Source: an uncultured Spirochaetales bacterium (lineage in GTDB: Bacteria; Spirochaetota; Spirochaetia; Treponematales; Treponemataceae). Taken from it: a stretch of DNA of 12,026 bases. Positions 6,005 through 12,026 of the stretch are shown here, in pieces. The stretch spans positions 1 to 12,026 of the forward strand of contig CAMGSV010000059.1 in assembly GCA_946061495.1 (NCBI GenBank). Reading direction: 5' to 3'. The notes under the pieces were generated by a model. The model made no database searches, was not told the DNA's origin, and saw only the letters and a program-made list of their open reading frames with translations. Each line of letters begins with the position of its first letter. Positions within the stretch are counted from its first letter, which is position 1. The position numbers and the translations under genes are program-made.

Positions 6005-7290
6005 GAGCGAACCTGTCCTGTTCCGTCGATGAAGTATTTCGTGGTGGTGAGGGCCGCCAGCCCCATGGGCCCACGGGCATGGAGCTTCTGGGTGCTGATT
6101 CCCAGCTCCGCCCCAAAGCCAAACTCGCCGCCATCGGTAAATCGGGTGGAGGCATTGACATAGACACAGGCGGCATCCACCTGCTGCTGGAATTTGGCGG
6201 CATTGTCCAGGCTTCTGGTGACGATGCACTCGGAGTGCATGGTGTTGTGGCTGTTGATGTACTGGATGGCCTCATCCACGGAGGCAACCGTCCTCACCGC
6301 CGCAATGGTGTCCAGGAACTCGCAGCCGAAATCCTCCTCCGCAGCCGCCACCACACACTCAGGACGGCCTGCCCGTTCTGCAGCGGACTTCAGCACCGGG
6401 AAGGTGGCTTCGTCACACCGCAGCTGGCACCGTCCCGCCAACTGGCTTTCCAGCATCGGAAGGAATTCACCAAGGATGTCCTTGTGAACCACAAAGGTTT
6501 CCAGTGCATTGCACACGCCGGGCCGCTGGAGCTTGCCGTTCTCCGCAATGGCACAGGCCATGGGGAGGTCAGCGTCCTTGTCCACATAGAGGTGGCACAC
6601 GCCGCTGCCCGTCTCGATCACCGGAACCCTGGCCTTTTCCACCACCATGCGGATGAGTGCGGCTCCACCACGGGGCAGCACCACGTCAATCAGTCCGGTG
6701 GCGTTGAGAATCTCCTCCACCTCGTGGTGACTACCGGAACAGGCCAGCTGAATGGCATCCGCCACGCCAACCTGCACCCCGTCAACCTCCTGGTTCAGGG
6801 CAGACTGGATGATGGCCACCAGCGCCTTGTTGGAGTCCAGGGCGGAGGAGCTGCCCCGCAGCAGGATGCTGTTGCCGCTCTTGTAGGCCAGGGCAAAGGC
6901 ATCCACCGTCACGTTGGGGCGGGACTCGTAGATGATGGCGGCGACCCCCAGGGGCACCCGCTGCTGTCGAATCCGCAGCCCGTTGGGAGTGGTCCAGCCC
7001 GCCACCACCTGGCCCACCGGGTCGGTCTGCTGGATGACCACATCGATGCTGTCGATGATTCCGTCTATGCGGTCTGAAGTGAGACGGAGCCTATCCACCA
7101 GGCTCTCCTTCATGCCCTCGGATCGAGCGCGTTCGACGTCACGGGCATTGGCAGCAAGAATCTCCTGCCGACGGCAATCAAGGGCACGGGCAACTGCCGC
7201 AAGCCCACGGTTCTTCTCTTCCGCCGAATAATTGGACAGCACCGAGGCCCCCTGCCTCAGCGTCCTGCACAGTGAAGCTATTTCGTTCAT
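6001..7290 (-). CDS. proA: Gamma-glutamyl phosphate reductase ProA
   Basis: NADPH-dependent reduction of gamma-glutamyl phosphate to glutamate semialdehyde, which cyclises to the ProC substrate. The 429-residue aldehyde-dehydrogenase-type protein has IIYESRPNVT (about 119-128), the conserved VLPRGG (204-209), the catalytic Cys260 in QRPGVCNALET, and the C-terminal ELGISTQKLHARGP. The length matches the family. GACGGGG lies a few bases before ATG 7290. It precedes proB with a four-base stop/start overlap; ProA and ProB commonly form a complex that protects the unstable acyl phosphate, which fits the coupling. A 42-base gap separates it from orf188 upstream. Confidence 0.97.
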   Translation of the reverse strand: MNEIASLCRTLRQGASVLSNYSAEEKNRGLAAVARALDCRRQEILAANARDVERARSEGMKESLVDRLRLTSDRIDGIIDSIDVVIQQTDPVGQVVAGWTTPNGLRIRQQRVPLGVAAIIYESRPNVTVDAFALAYKSGNSILLRGSSSALDSNKALVAIIQSALNQEVDGVQVGVADAIQLACSGSHHEVEEILNATGLIDVVLPRGGAALIRMVVEKARVPVIETGSGVCHLYVDKDADLPMACAIAENGKLQRPGVCNALETFVVHKDILGEFLPMLESQLAGRCQLRCDEATFPVLKSAAERAGRPECVVAAAEEDFGCEFLDTIAAVRTVASVDEAIQYINSHNTMHSECIVTRSLDNAAKFQQQVDAACVYVNASTRFTDGGEFGFGAELGISTQKLHARGPMGLAALTTTKYFIDGTGQVRS

Positions 7291-7332
7291 AGTTTACCCC
7301 GTCTTGATGAGGATGGTATTGGAGAATTTATT

Positions 7333-7899
7333 TCAATAATTTGCAAGGAAATACATACCCAACAGAACGACAATGCGGCACTTTTCGTTGCCCCAGGTCC
7401 GCTCCTTGGGTAGAGAGTGAAGGTACCACCAGAAGATGCCGAATTCAGGATCGATGCGCAGGGCATACTCGGCGAAATCCTCCTTTTTTGCCTGGGAACC
7501 AAACATGAGGTAGACCACATCCAGCAGCACAGCAATAAAATCCCTGTAGCAGTTGGCGTAATCCTTGGAGGACAGCTTCTCACAAAGCTTGTCTATGCGA
7601 TAGAGCACCTGGTCCTTCACCGTGATGTCGGAGGCTTCTATCCAGGTCTTCTCCACTAAAAGCTTCAGGTTCCGGTGGAAACTCTGGGTCAAATGCTCCT
7701 CTTTTTCTGATTCAGCAGCATCAATGATGAATGTCCCGCAGTTTTTGCTGTTGCCGGGACAGAAAATTTCAGTCACGGTCAGCACATCCTGTGCCTGTGG
7801 CACCACGTCCTCTCCTGAAGCAATGGCTTCAAAGGCCTGAAGCACCTTCTCATCAACAAACTGCAATATAAGGTCATTTTTACTGGCTGAACGTTCCAT
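7333..7899 (-). CDS. Conserved-looking protein of unknown function, first gene of the proline operon (188 aa)
   Basis: I do not recognise this family. From ATG 7899 the product is 188 residues, mostly soluble and helical in appearance, with a pair of cysteines in FCPGNSKNCG (about 47-56), an acidic patch ESEKEEH, a Trp-rich stretch FWWYLHSL and a hydrophobic C-terminus ending VVLLGMYFLANY. The two cysteines are not enough to call a metal site. An in-frame TTG at 7935 is part of the predicted -35 box, so ATG 7899 is preferred; the -10 ends seven bases before it. It precedes proA by 42 bases with no terminator, so it is probably co-transcribed with proA-proB-proC. No role in proline synthesis can be claimed. 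Confidence 0.75.
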   Translation of the reverse strand: MERSASKNDLILQFVDEKVLQAFEAIASGEDVVPQAQDVLTVTEIFCPGNSKNCGTFIIDAAESEKEEHLTQSFHRNLKLLVEKTWIEASDITVKDQVLYRIDKLCEKLSSKDYANCYRDFIAVLLDVVYLMFGSQAKKEDFAEYALRIDPEFGIFWWYLHSLPKERTWGNEKCRIVVLLGMYFLANY

Positions 7900-7906
7900 A
7901 AATAAT

Positions 7907-7935
7907 TTTATATTCCTTTCTGGCGAAATAATCAA
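7907..7935 (-). promoter_or_regulatory. Promoter of orf188-proA-proB-proC
   Basis: Minus-strand -35 TTGATT (7935-7930), a 17-base spacer and -10 TATAAA (7912-7907), seven bases before ATG 7899. The purine-rich AAAGGA that could pass for a ribosome site lies in the spacer, upstream of the predicted RNA start, so the mRNA would be leaderless or nearly so. Confidence 0.65.
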
Positions 7936-7978
7936 GGCCTAAGAAGAATCAGTTTTCCAAGGTTTTCCTTATATACTC

Positions 7979-7991
7979 TTTTCACGAAACA
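7979..7991. promoter_or_regulatory. parS-like sequence with a two-base central gap in the parA promoter
   Basis: TTTCACG followed directly by AAACA (7980-7991) equals the parS consensus TGTTTCACGTGAAACA from its third base onward, minus the central TG. It abuts and slightly overlaps the extended -10 of parA. No intact parS was seen by eye elsewhere in the window. This could be a decayed parS, a ParA/ParB autoregulatory site or chance. Confidence 0.3.
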
Positions 7992-8000
7992 TGATACAAT
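7992..8000 (+). promoter_or_regulatory. Extended -10 promoter element of parA
   Basis: TGA-TACAAT (7992-8000) fits the TGn extended -10 form. No good -35 lies 16-18 bases upstream, which is usual for extended -10 promoters. It ends eight bases before ATG 8009 and no Shine-Dalgarno sequence precedes that ATG, so the mRNA is predicted to be leaderless or to have only one or two leader bases. Confidence 0.6.
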
Positions 8001-8008
8001 TGTAAGCT

Positions 8009-8764
8009 ATGGGAAAGGTATTTGTTTTTGTAAACCAGAAGGGAGGCGTTGGAAAGACCACCTCCGTCATCAATCTGGGTGCCTATATGGCGGAAGCCGG
8101 AAAAAAAGTGCTGCTTGTTGACTTTGACTCTCAGGGCAACATGACTTCAGGTGTGGGTATCTCCAAGGACAAGCCCACCGTCTACGAGTTGATTGCCAAG
8201 CTTGCCACTCCGGAACAAACCATCCGCCAGTCCTGCATGGACAACCTCCATGTAGTTCCTGCCTCCATTGACCTTTCAGGTGCCTCCATAGAGCTGGCGG
8301 GACAAGATGACCGGGACTTCTACCTGAAAAATGCCCTGGCCCCCCTGATTCCCCAATACGACTACATTCTGATTGACTGTCCGCCCTCCCTGGGCATCCT
8401 GACCCTGAACGGACTGGCGGCGGCAGACTCTGTGCTGATTCCCATGCAGTGCGAGTACTTTGCCCTAGAGGGAATCACCCTGCTGCTGCAGACCGTCCAG
8501 CGGGTTCAGAAGGGTATCAACCCCAAGCTGGGCATCGGCGGCATCTTCTTCACCATGTACGATTCCCGCACCCGCCTTGCCCAGGACGTGGTGGCCCAGG
8601 TGAAGTCCTACTTCGGGGACACCGTGTTCAAGACCATCATCCCCCGGAATGTGCGCTTGTCCGAGGCGCCTTCCCACGGCCTGCCCATCTGCAAGTACGA
8701 CCCCTCCTGCGCTGGAGCCAGGAGCTACAAAAGCCTTGCCGCCGAGGTAATCCAGCGTGGCTAA
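8009..8764 (+). CDS. parA: Chromosome-partitioning ATPase ParA (Soj)
   Basis: A deviant Walker-type ATPase that binds the nucleoid as an ATP dimer and moves ParB-parS complexes during chromosome segregation. The 251-residue product has the deviant P-loop KGGVGKTT (11-18) with the signature Lys11, the A' box VDFDSQGN (37-44), Walker B ILIDCPPS (120-127), and the C-terminal IIPRNVRLSEAPSHG typical of chromosomal Soj proteins. It lacks the N-terminal helix-turn-helix of plasmid type Ia ParA, so it belongs with the short chromosomal form. It overlaps parB by eight bases and is divergent from orf188. No ribosome site is visible before ATG 8009. Confidence 0.96.
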   Translation: MGKVFVFVNQKGGVGKTTSVINLGAYMAEAGKKVLLVDFDSQGNMTSGVGISKDKPTVYELIAKLATPEQTIRQSCMDNLHVVPASIDLSGASIELAGQDDRDFYLKNALAPLIPQYDYILIDCPPSLGILTLNGLAAADSVLIPMQCEYFALEGITLLLQTVQRVQKGINPKLGIGGIFFTMYDSRTRLAQDVVAQVKSYFGDTVFKTIIPRNVRLSEAPSHGLPICKYDPSCAGARSYKSLAAEVIQRG

Positions 8765-9722
8765 GAAACCTGCTTTGGGAAAGGGTATCGGTGCCCTCAT
8801 CGACGAAAGCCCCGGTCTGTCCTCCTTGGGCAATATCTCCGACCTCAACAATCCAGTCCAGCAGTCAGGTGCCTCTGCCTCCCCCCAGCCAACGGCGGAC
8901 CTGCCGGAAGGCATTGCGGTGGAGGAGGACGGCTCTCTGAGTCTGGAAGTGGATCGCCTGATGCCCAATCCCCACCAGCCCCGCAAGGAATTCAAGGAGG
9001 AGGCCCTGCAGGAGCTGGCGGACTCCATCCGGGAGCACGGCATCATCCAGCCGGTGACCGTGGAGGATGCGGGAAACGGCACCTTCTACATCATTGCAGG
9101 AGAACGGCGAACCAGAGCAGCCCGATTGGTGGGGCTCACCAGGATTCCCGTCCAGCTGAAAAAATACTCAGAGCAACGGAAGCTGGAGGTTGCCCTCATC
9201 GAAAATATCCAGCGCTCCGACCTGAACCCCATAGAGGAGGCGGTGGCCTACCAGAAGCTCATGGAGATGAGCCAGCTGAACCAGGAGGAGCTGGCCCAGC
9301 GGGTGGGCAAGAACCGCTCCACCGTGGCCAACGCCCTGCGCTTGCTGAGGCTGCCGGAGGATATGCAGTCCGCGCTGGAGACGGGAGCCATCACCTCCGG
9401 CCACGCCAGGGCACTGCTTTCCGTCAACGACTCCTCCGACCAGCGCATCCTCTTCGGGCGGATTACCGGCAGCGGCCTTTCCGTGCGGGAGGCGGAGCAG
9501 CAGGCAGCGGAGCTGAACGGCGGCGGCCGAATCAAGGCAGCAGAAAAGAAGAGTGCCACGGAGGCTCAGAAGGACCCCGACCTGGCCGCCCTGGAGCAGC
9601 AATATATTGAAGTTTTTGGCACCAAGGTTTCCATCAAGGGCAACCTGGACAAGGGCTCCATCATCATCGAATATTTTTCCCGGGACGACTTGGACCGGCT
9701 GCATACCATCATCACCGAGTAG
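8757..9722 (+). CDS. parB: Chromosome-partitioning CTPase/DNA-binding protein ParB (Spo0J)
   Basis: Binds parS near the origin, spreads along DNA as a CTP-loaded clamp and is the cargo for ParA. The 321-residue product starts at GTG 8757 inside the parA end, with AKKPALGKGIGALI as the N-terminal ParA-stimulating motif. Then come a Pro/Ser-rich linker (20-60), PNPHQPRKEF (70-79), the CTP-binding GERRTRAA (115-122) and ENIQRSDLNPIEEA (149-162), a helix-turn-helix around 175-196 (LNQEELAQRVGKNRSTVANALR), and a C-terminal dimerisation domain (about 275-321). Start codon and overlap indicate translational coupling with parA. Chromosomal parAB usually lie near the origin, which would place this window there. 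Confidence 0.96.
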   Translation: MAKKPALGKGIGALIDESPGLSSLGNISDLNNPVQQSGASASPQPTADLPEGIAVEEDGSLSLEVDRLMPNPHQPRKEFKEEALQELADSIREHGIIQPVTVEDAGNGTFYIIAGERRTRAARLVGLTRIPVQLKKYSEQRKLEVALIENIQRSDLNPIEEAVAYQKLMEMSQLNQEELAQRVGKNRSTVANALRLLRLPEDMQSALETGAITSGHARALLSVNDSSDQRILFGRITGSGLSVREAEQQAAELNGGGRIKAAEKKSATEAQKDPDLAALEQQYIEVFGTKVSIKGNLDKGSIIIEYFSRDDLDRLHTIITE

Positions 9723-9777
9723 GCCATGGCATTGCCACAGCCTGCGGTAGTTTGTTCACCACAATCAGGAGGCATAC

Positions 9778-10656
9778 ATGAAAGGAATTATTCTGGCCGG
9801 TGGATCCGGCACACGGCTCTACCCCATCACCAAGGCGGTCTCGAAGCAGATCCTCCCCCTCTACGACAAGCCCATGGTGTACTATCCCCTGTCAGTGCTG
9901 ATGCTGGCGGGAATCCGGGAGGTGCTCATCATCTCCACCCCACGGGACATCAGCCTGTTCAAGGAGCTTTTTGGGGACGGCAGCCAGTTGGGCATGCGGT
10001 TTGACTATGCGGTGCAGGACCAGCCCCGTGGCCTGGCGGACGCCTTCATCGTGGGGAAGCGCTTCATCGGAAACGACTCCGTGGCCCTGGTGCTGGGGGA
10101 CAACATCTTCTACGGTCAGAGCTTCACCGCCACCCTCAAGGCGGCGGCAGCAAAGATTCAGCGGGAACAGGGGGCCGTCATCTTCGGCTACTACGTGAAG
10201 GATCCCACCGCCTACGGTGTGGTGGAATTCGACGAGTCTGGCAGGGTGCTGGGAATCGAGGAGAAGCCCGCCCAGCCCAAGTCAAACTACGCCGTACCGG
10301 GCCTCTACTTCTATGACAACTCCGTGGTGGACATCGCCGCCAACGTGCAGCCCTCCGCCAGAGGGGAGATTGAGATAACCACCGTGAACAATGTCTATCT
10401 GGAGCGGGGCAAGCTTTCCGTGGAGCTTTTGGGCCGGGGCATGGCCTGGCTGGACACCGGCACCTACGACGGCCTGCTGGAGGCCAGCAACTTCATCGCC
10501 ACCATCCAGAAGCGGCAGGGCATGTACGTGTCCTGCATCGAGGAGATTGCCTTCCGCAACGGCTGGCTGGACAAGGAAAAACTGCTGCAGCTAGCCTCCG
10601 GCTACAAGACTGACTACGGCGAATACCTATCATACATCGCCGAGACGGGACGGTAG
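9778..10656 (+). CDS. rmlA: Glucose-1-phosphate thymidylyltransferase RmlA (RfbA)
   Basis: Joins dTTP and glucose 1-phosphate to give dTDP-glucose, the first step towards dTDP-rhamnose and related sugars of surface polysaccharide. The 292-residue product has the nucleotide loop GGSGTRLYPITK (8-19), LPLYDKPMVYYPL (26-38), QPRGLADA (82-89), the metal-site LGDNIFYG (106-113), YGVVEFD (146-152), EEKP (161-164) and AWLDTGT (223-229). Length matches the family. AGGAGG lies five bases before ATG 9778. It follows parB by 55 bases with no terminator, so it may be read from the parA promoter; no other rml genes are present. A short stub resembling its 3' end occurs at 11264-11341. Confidence 0.96.
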   Translation: MKGIILAGGSGTRLYPITKAVSKQILPLYDKPMVYYPLSVLMLAGIREVLIISTPRDISLFKELFGDGSQLGMRFDYAVQDQPRGLADAFIVGKRFIGNDSVALVLGDNIFYGQSFTATLKAAAAKIQREQGAVIFGYYVKDPTAYGVVEFDESGRVLGIEEKPAQPKSNYAVPGLYFYDNSVVDIAANVQPSARGEIEITTVNNVYLERGKLSVELLGRGMAWLDTGTYDGLLEASNFIATIQKRQGMYVSCIEEIAFRNGWLDKEKLLQLASGYKTDYGEYLSYIAETGR

Positions 10657-10662
10657 GGGAAG

Positions 10663-10998
10663 ATGGTAGGCCTGATTATCGCATTGGTAATATCACTGGT
10701 ACTATTACTTATCATAAACCCCATTATAAATAATATATATAATGCAATACAAAAAGGACAACGTGAGTGGAATGCAGGAAAAGCAAAATATGACAAATAC
10801 AATAAGGGATTTGTTCGAATATTTGCAAAGAAAAAACTTGACAAAGGGCTACAAGACCTTGTAAACGGGAAGCAAAAATTAAATGCTGCAAATGGTATTT
10901 TATCTATACTAATGGGTTCTGCATTTTTCTTAATTATCCTTTCTTTGATACTCTTTACAATTCTGGTCGTTCGCATTATTTTAGCGATTGTAAGATGA
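10663..10998 (+). CDS. Small two-helix membrane protein (111 aa), function unknown
   Basis: The product has an N-terminal membrane helix (about 3-20, LIIALVISLVLLLIINP), a charged middle (28-75) and a second, longer hydrophobic region (79-110) that ends ILAIVR. The middle has glycines seven residues apart (G32/G39, G62/G69) in patterns such as GQREWNAGKAKYD and KGLQDLVNGKQKL, which resemble the Gly-heptad repeats of YhgE/Pip-type membrane proteins; this is a likeness, not an assignment. It starts six bases after the rmlA stop behind AGGGGAAG, so it is probably co-translated with rmlA. Its bases are clearly richer in A+T than rmlA, a sign of separate origin. Degenerate relatives lie at 11205-11258 and 11347-11704, evidence that this is a real protein family. 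Confidence 0.8.
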   Translation: MVGLIIALVISLVLLLIINPIINNIYNAIQKGQREWNAGKAKYDKYNKGFVRIFAKKKLDKGLQDLVNGKQKLNAANGILSILMGSAFFLIILSLILFTILVVRIILAIVR

Positions 10999-11006
10999 TT
11001 CTATCG

Positions 11007-11041
11007 AAACTTGATTGCCGTTCCATACGGAAATCAAGTTT
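11007..11041 (+). terminator. Long AT-rich hairpin after the membrane protein gene (probable terminator)
   Basis: AAACTTGATT (11007-11016) pairs perfectly with AATCAAGTTT (11032-11041); after one G/A mismatch an inner CCGT/ACGG stem (11018-11021 with 11027-11030) closes a five-base loop. The right arm ends in T4 but no longer U-run follows, so termination is plausible but not certain. It begins eight bases after the stop at 10998. Confidence 0.6.
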
Positions 11042-11204
11042 TGCTTGACTGACAAATTTTCGTTTTGAATTTTATGAAAATAACTTGAACCGCTTCAAAT
11101 TGACTTCCTTAAAGGCTTCTCCTTGAAAATTGATTTCCGTAGCCATTCTACCCACCCGCTTGCCAGCCTAACAAGATATCGGTACACTAGGCTTGCACAG
11201 GAGT
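11042..11204. other. AT-rich spacer without recognisable gene
   Basis: This part of the gap between 10999 and 11346 has no coding frame I can support. It holds a near-repeat AAATTGAYTTCC at about 11097 and 11127, thirty bases apart, and a short dyad AGCCTA/TAGGCT (11165-11170 with 11188-11193). I see no promoter or RNA gene that stands up. The rest of the gap is made of gene fragments listed separately. Confidence 0.5.
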
Positions 11205-11258
11205 GTGATAAACACATCATGCCGTTTAGGGTGTGTTTTGCACTCTTCCATTGATAGC
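11205..11258 (+). pseudogene. C-terminal fragment of a further copy of the membrane protein gene
   Basis: These bases match 11591-11646 inside the degenerate copy downstream closely (roughly three quarters identical by eye). They read INTSCRLGCVLHSSIDS against VNTSCCLGCVFRILLLIDS-type sequence there. Both copies keep a 9-bp dyad, (A/G)AACACATC with GRTGTGTTT, around an 11-base loop. The start and the final membrane helix are missing; six bases later the rmlA-like stub begins. Confidence 0.6.
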
Positions 11259-11263
11259 TTTAA

Positions 11264-11341
11264 AGGTGGAAAAGAATGCGGAAAGAGGGCGTGGCCAACT
11301 ACGGCGACTATCTGGCCTACAACGCTAAAACGGGGCGGTGA
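11264..11341 (+). pseudogene. Stub of an rmlA-like 3' end
   Basis: The frame from 11264 to TGA 11339-11341 ends NYGDYLAYNAKTGR, close to the RmlA C-terminus DYGEYLSYIAETGR at 10612-10656. The junction is the same too: stop codon, GGAAG, then the ATG of a membrane protein gene five bases on (six bases after the intact rmlA). About 20 codons remain and the rest of rmlA is absent, so this is a remnant. An in-frame ATG at 11276 is probably not a real start. Confidence 0.6.
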
Positions 11342-11346
11342 GGAAG

Positions 11347-11704
11347 ATGATATTCATTATTATATTGATAATCATATATTGTAGTATTAATAATCCTGAT
11401 ATGCGTCGCAGGGGCCATAAACAGTTCTGTTGCCTCGAAAGTAGAAGAAGGACAACGCAAGTGGTTCGCAGGCAAAGCCGAATATGATGCCTGGGACAAT
11501 TGGTTTGGGCGAACATTTGCTGGTGACAAGCTTACGAGAGGGAAATGAGAGCTTGAGGTTGGAAGACGACAATTAGATTACGGAGAGAAAGTGGTGAACA
11601 CATCATGCTGTTTAGGATGTGTTTTTCGTATCCTTTTATTGATAGCCGTTGTCATTCTGATTGTAAGCATTATTGTGCACATTATCTTAGCGATTGTAAA
11701 GTAA
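11347..11704 (+). pseudogene. Degenerate second copy of the small membrane protein gene
   Basis: From ATG 11347 the frame gives MIFIIILIII and must shift by one base near 11377 to continue as IVVLIILICVAGAINSSV. It then matches the intact copy: EEGQRKWFAGKAEYD against QKGQREWNAGKAKYD. A TGA at 11546-11548 interrupts it. Beyond that the same frame runs to TAA 11702-11704 through ELEVGRRQLDYGEKV, a second membrane helix and the ending HIILAIVK (ILAIVR in the intact copy). The frameshift and the stop together make it a pseudogene, unless sequencing errors produced both. Confidence 0.8.
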
Positions 11705-11748
11705 TTATCGGGGTTTGCTATCCATGAAATTAATCCCGGGAGGATTAT

Positions 11749-11997
11749 ATGAATACAGGAAAACGGGCTGAGAGCCGATGCAGATATCTGGCACGAGAGG
11801 TTGCCCACCAAAAAGGGTGGAACATACAACATCCTTCCAAAGGCGGCAATTTTCTTGAGGAACAAGAAATTGAAGATTATTTTGGAGCTATCGGCCTCAA
11901 CAGGAGCAAACCAGACTTTCTGATATGCAACAATTTCTCCCCTTTGATTGTTGTTGAGGCAAAAAAGAGTCATAATCAAAAGTTGTGGATTGCCTAA
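11749..11997 (+). pseudogene. Truncated N-terminal nuclease domain of a restriction-type enzyme
   Basis: The 82-residue product starts MNTGKRAESRCRYLAREV and contains HPSKGGNFLEEQEI and KPDFLICNNFSPLIVVEAKK. The latter is a PD...ExK arrangement like the N-terminal nuclease (HsdR_N-like) domain of type I and IIG restriction-modification proteins. Family members continue for hundreds of residues beyond this point, but here the frame stops at TAA 11995-11997. The other two plus-strand frames close at 11973-11975 and 12011-12013, so no frameshift within the window rescues it. GGGAGG lies five bases before ATG 11749. It is most likely a gene remnant; a short functional protein is possible but less likely. 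The family call comes from motif likeness only. Confidence 0.6.
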
Positions 11998-12026
11998 AAA
12001 GGCATACAAATAGAAAAAGAGGTTTG

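Noticed and set aside
6005..6229. Longer N-terminus for ProB starting at 6229
   Set aside because: The extra 75 residues lie entirely inside proA and read as Cys/His/Arg-rich nonsense; ATG 6004 starts the conserved kinase N-terminus and overlaps the proA stop.
6079..7077. Plus-strand open frame (332 aa) opposite proA
   Set aside because: Antisense shadow; proA has its complete catalytic motifs.
10614..10976. Minus-strand open frame (120 aa) opposite the small membrane protein
   Set aside because: The plus-strand product has a proper start behind rmlA, two clean membrane helices and degenerate relatives that conserve its sequence.
11193..11384. Plus-strand open frame (63 aa)
   Set aside because: It is a chance join of the C-terminal fragment with an out-of-frame reading of the rmlA-like stub.
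11578..12009. Minus-strand open frame (143 aa)
   Set aside because: It spans the pseudogene end and the nuclease remnant on the opposite strand; those have recognisable plus-strand protein similarity and a ribosome site, this one has neither.

Overview
The window has the look of a chromosome segment from an anaerobic bacterium of fairly high G+C. ParA, FabF and FabD read most like those of spirochaetes (Treponema-type): the ParA segment GGIFFTMYDSRTRLAQDV and the AGFSLGE form of the FabD nucleophile elbow are what I remember from that group. This is recall from sequence style, not a search, and I hold it at about even odds.

Layout. (1) 1-153: the last codons of a plus-strand gene and a strong, probably bidirectional terminator. 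(2) 194-517: a small unknown acidic protein on the minus strand, with its own promoter overlapped by a perfect 10-bp dyad. (3) 573-4309: a minus-strand fatty-acid elongation operon, promoter - fabD - fabG - fabF - fabZ - structured 3' end - terminator. It supplies malonyl-ACP (FabD), condenses it (FabF), reduces the ketoacyl product (FabG) and dehydrates it (FabZ). ACP and the enoyl reductase are not here. The 3' end holds two 62-bp copies of a two-hairpin palindromic element; the upstream copy supplies the fabZ stop codon. (4) 4355-7899: minus-strand orf188 - proA - proB - proC, the whole glutamate-to-proline pathway, tightly packed (proA/proB overlap as ATGA). (5) 8009-10656: plus-strand parA - parB (chromosome segregation), then rmlA (dTDP-glucose synthesis), divergent from the proline operon. 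(6) 10657-12026: a lower-G+C accessory tail. A small two-helix membrane protein gene abuts rmlA. It is followed by a C-terminal fragment of a second copy, a stub resembling the rmlA 3' end, and a third, frameshifted copy. The window ends in a truncated restriction-type nuclease gene.

The most interesting signals are: a repeated promoter layout that puts the predicted transcription start on the ATG of three separate genes, suggesting leaderless mRNAs; the palindromic element in the fab 3' end, whose copy differences keep pairing only in the minus-strand RNA; a set of TGACAAA half-sites over the fab promoter; and the degenerate rmlA-tail/membrane-protein array downstream of rmlA.
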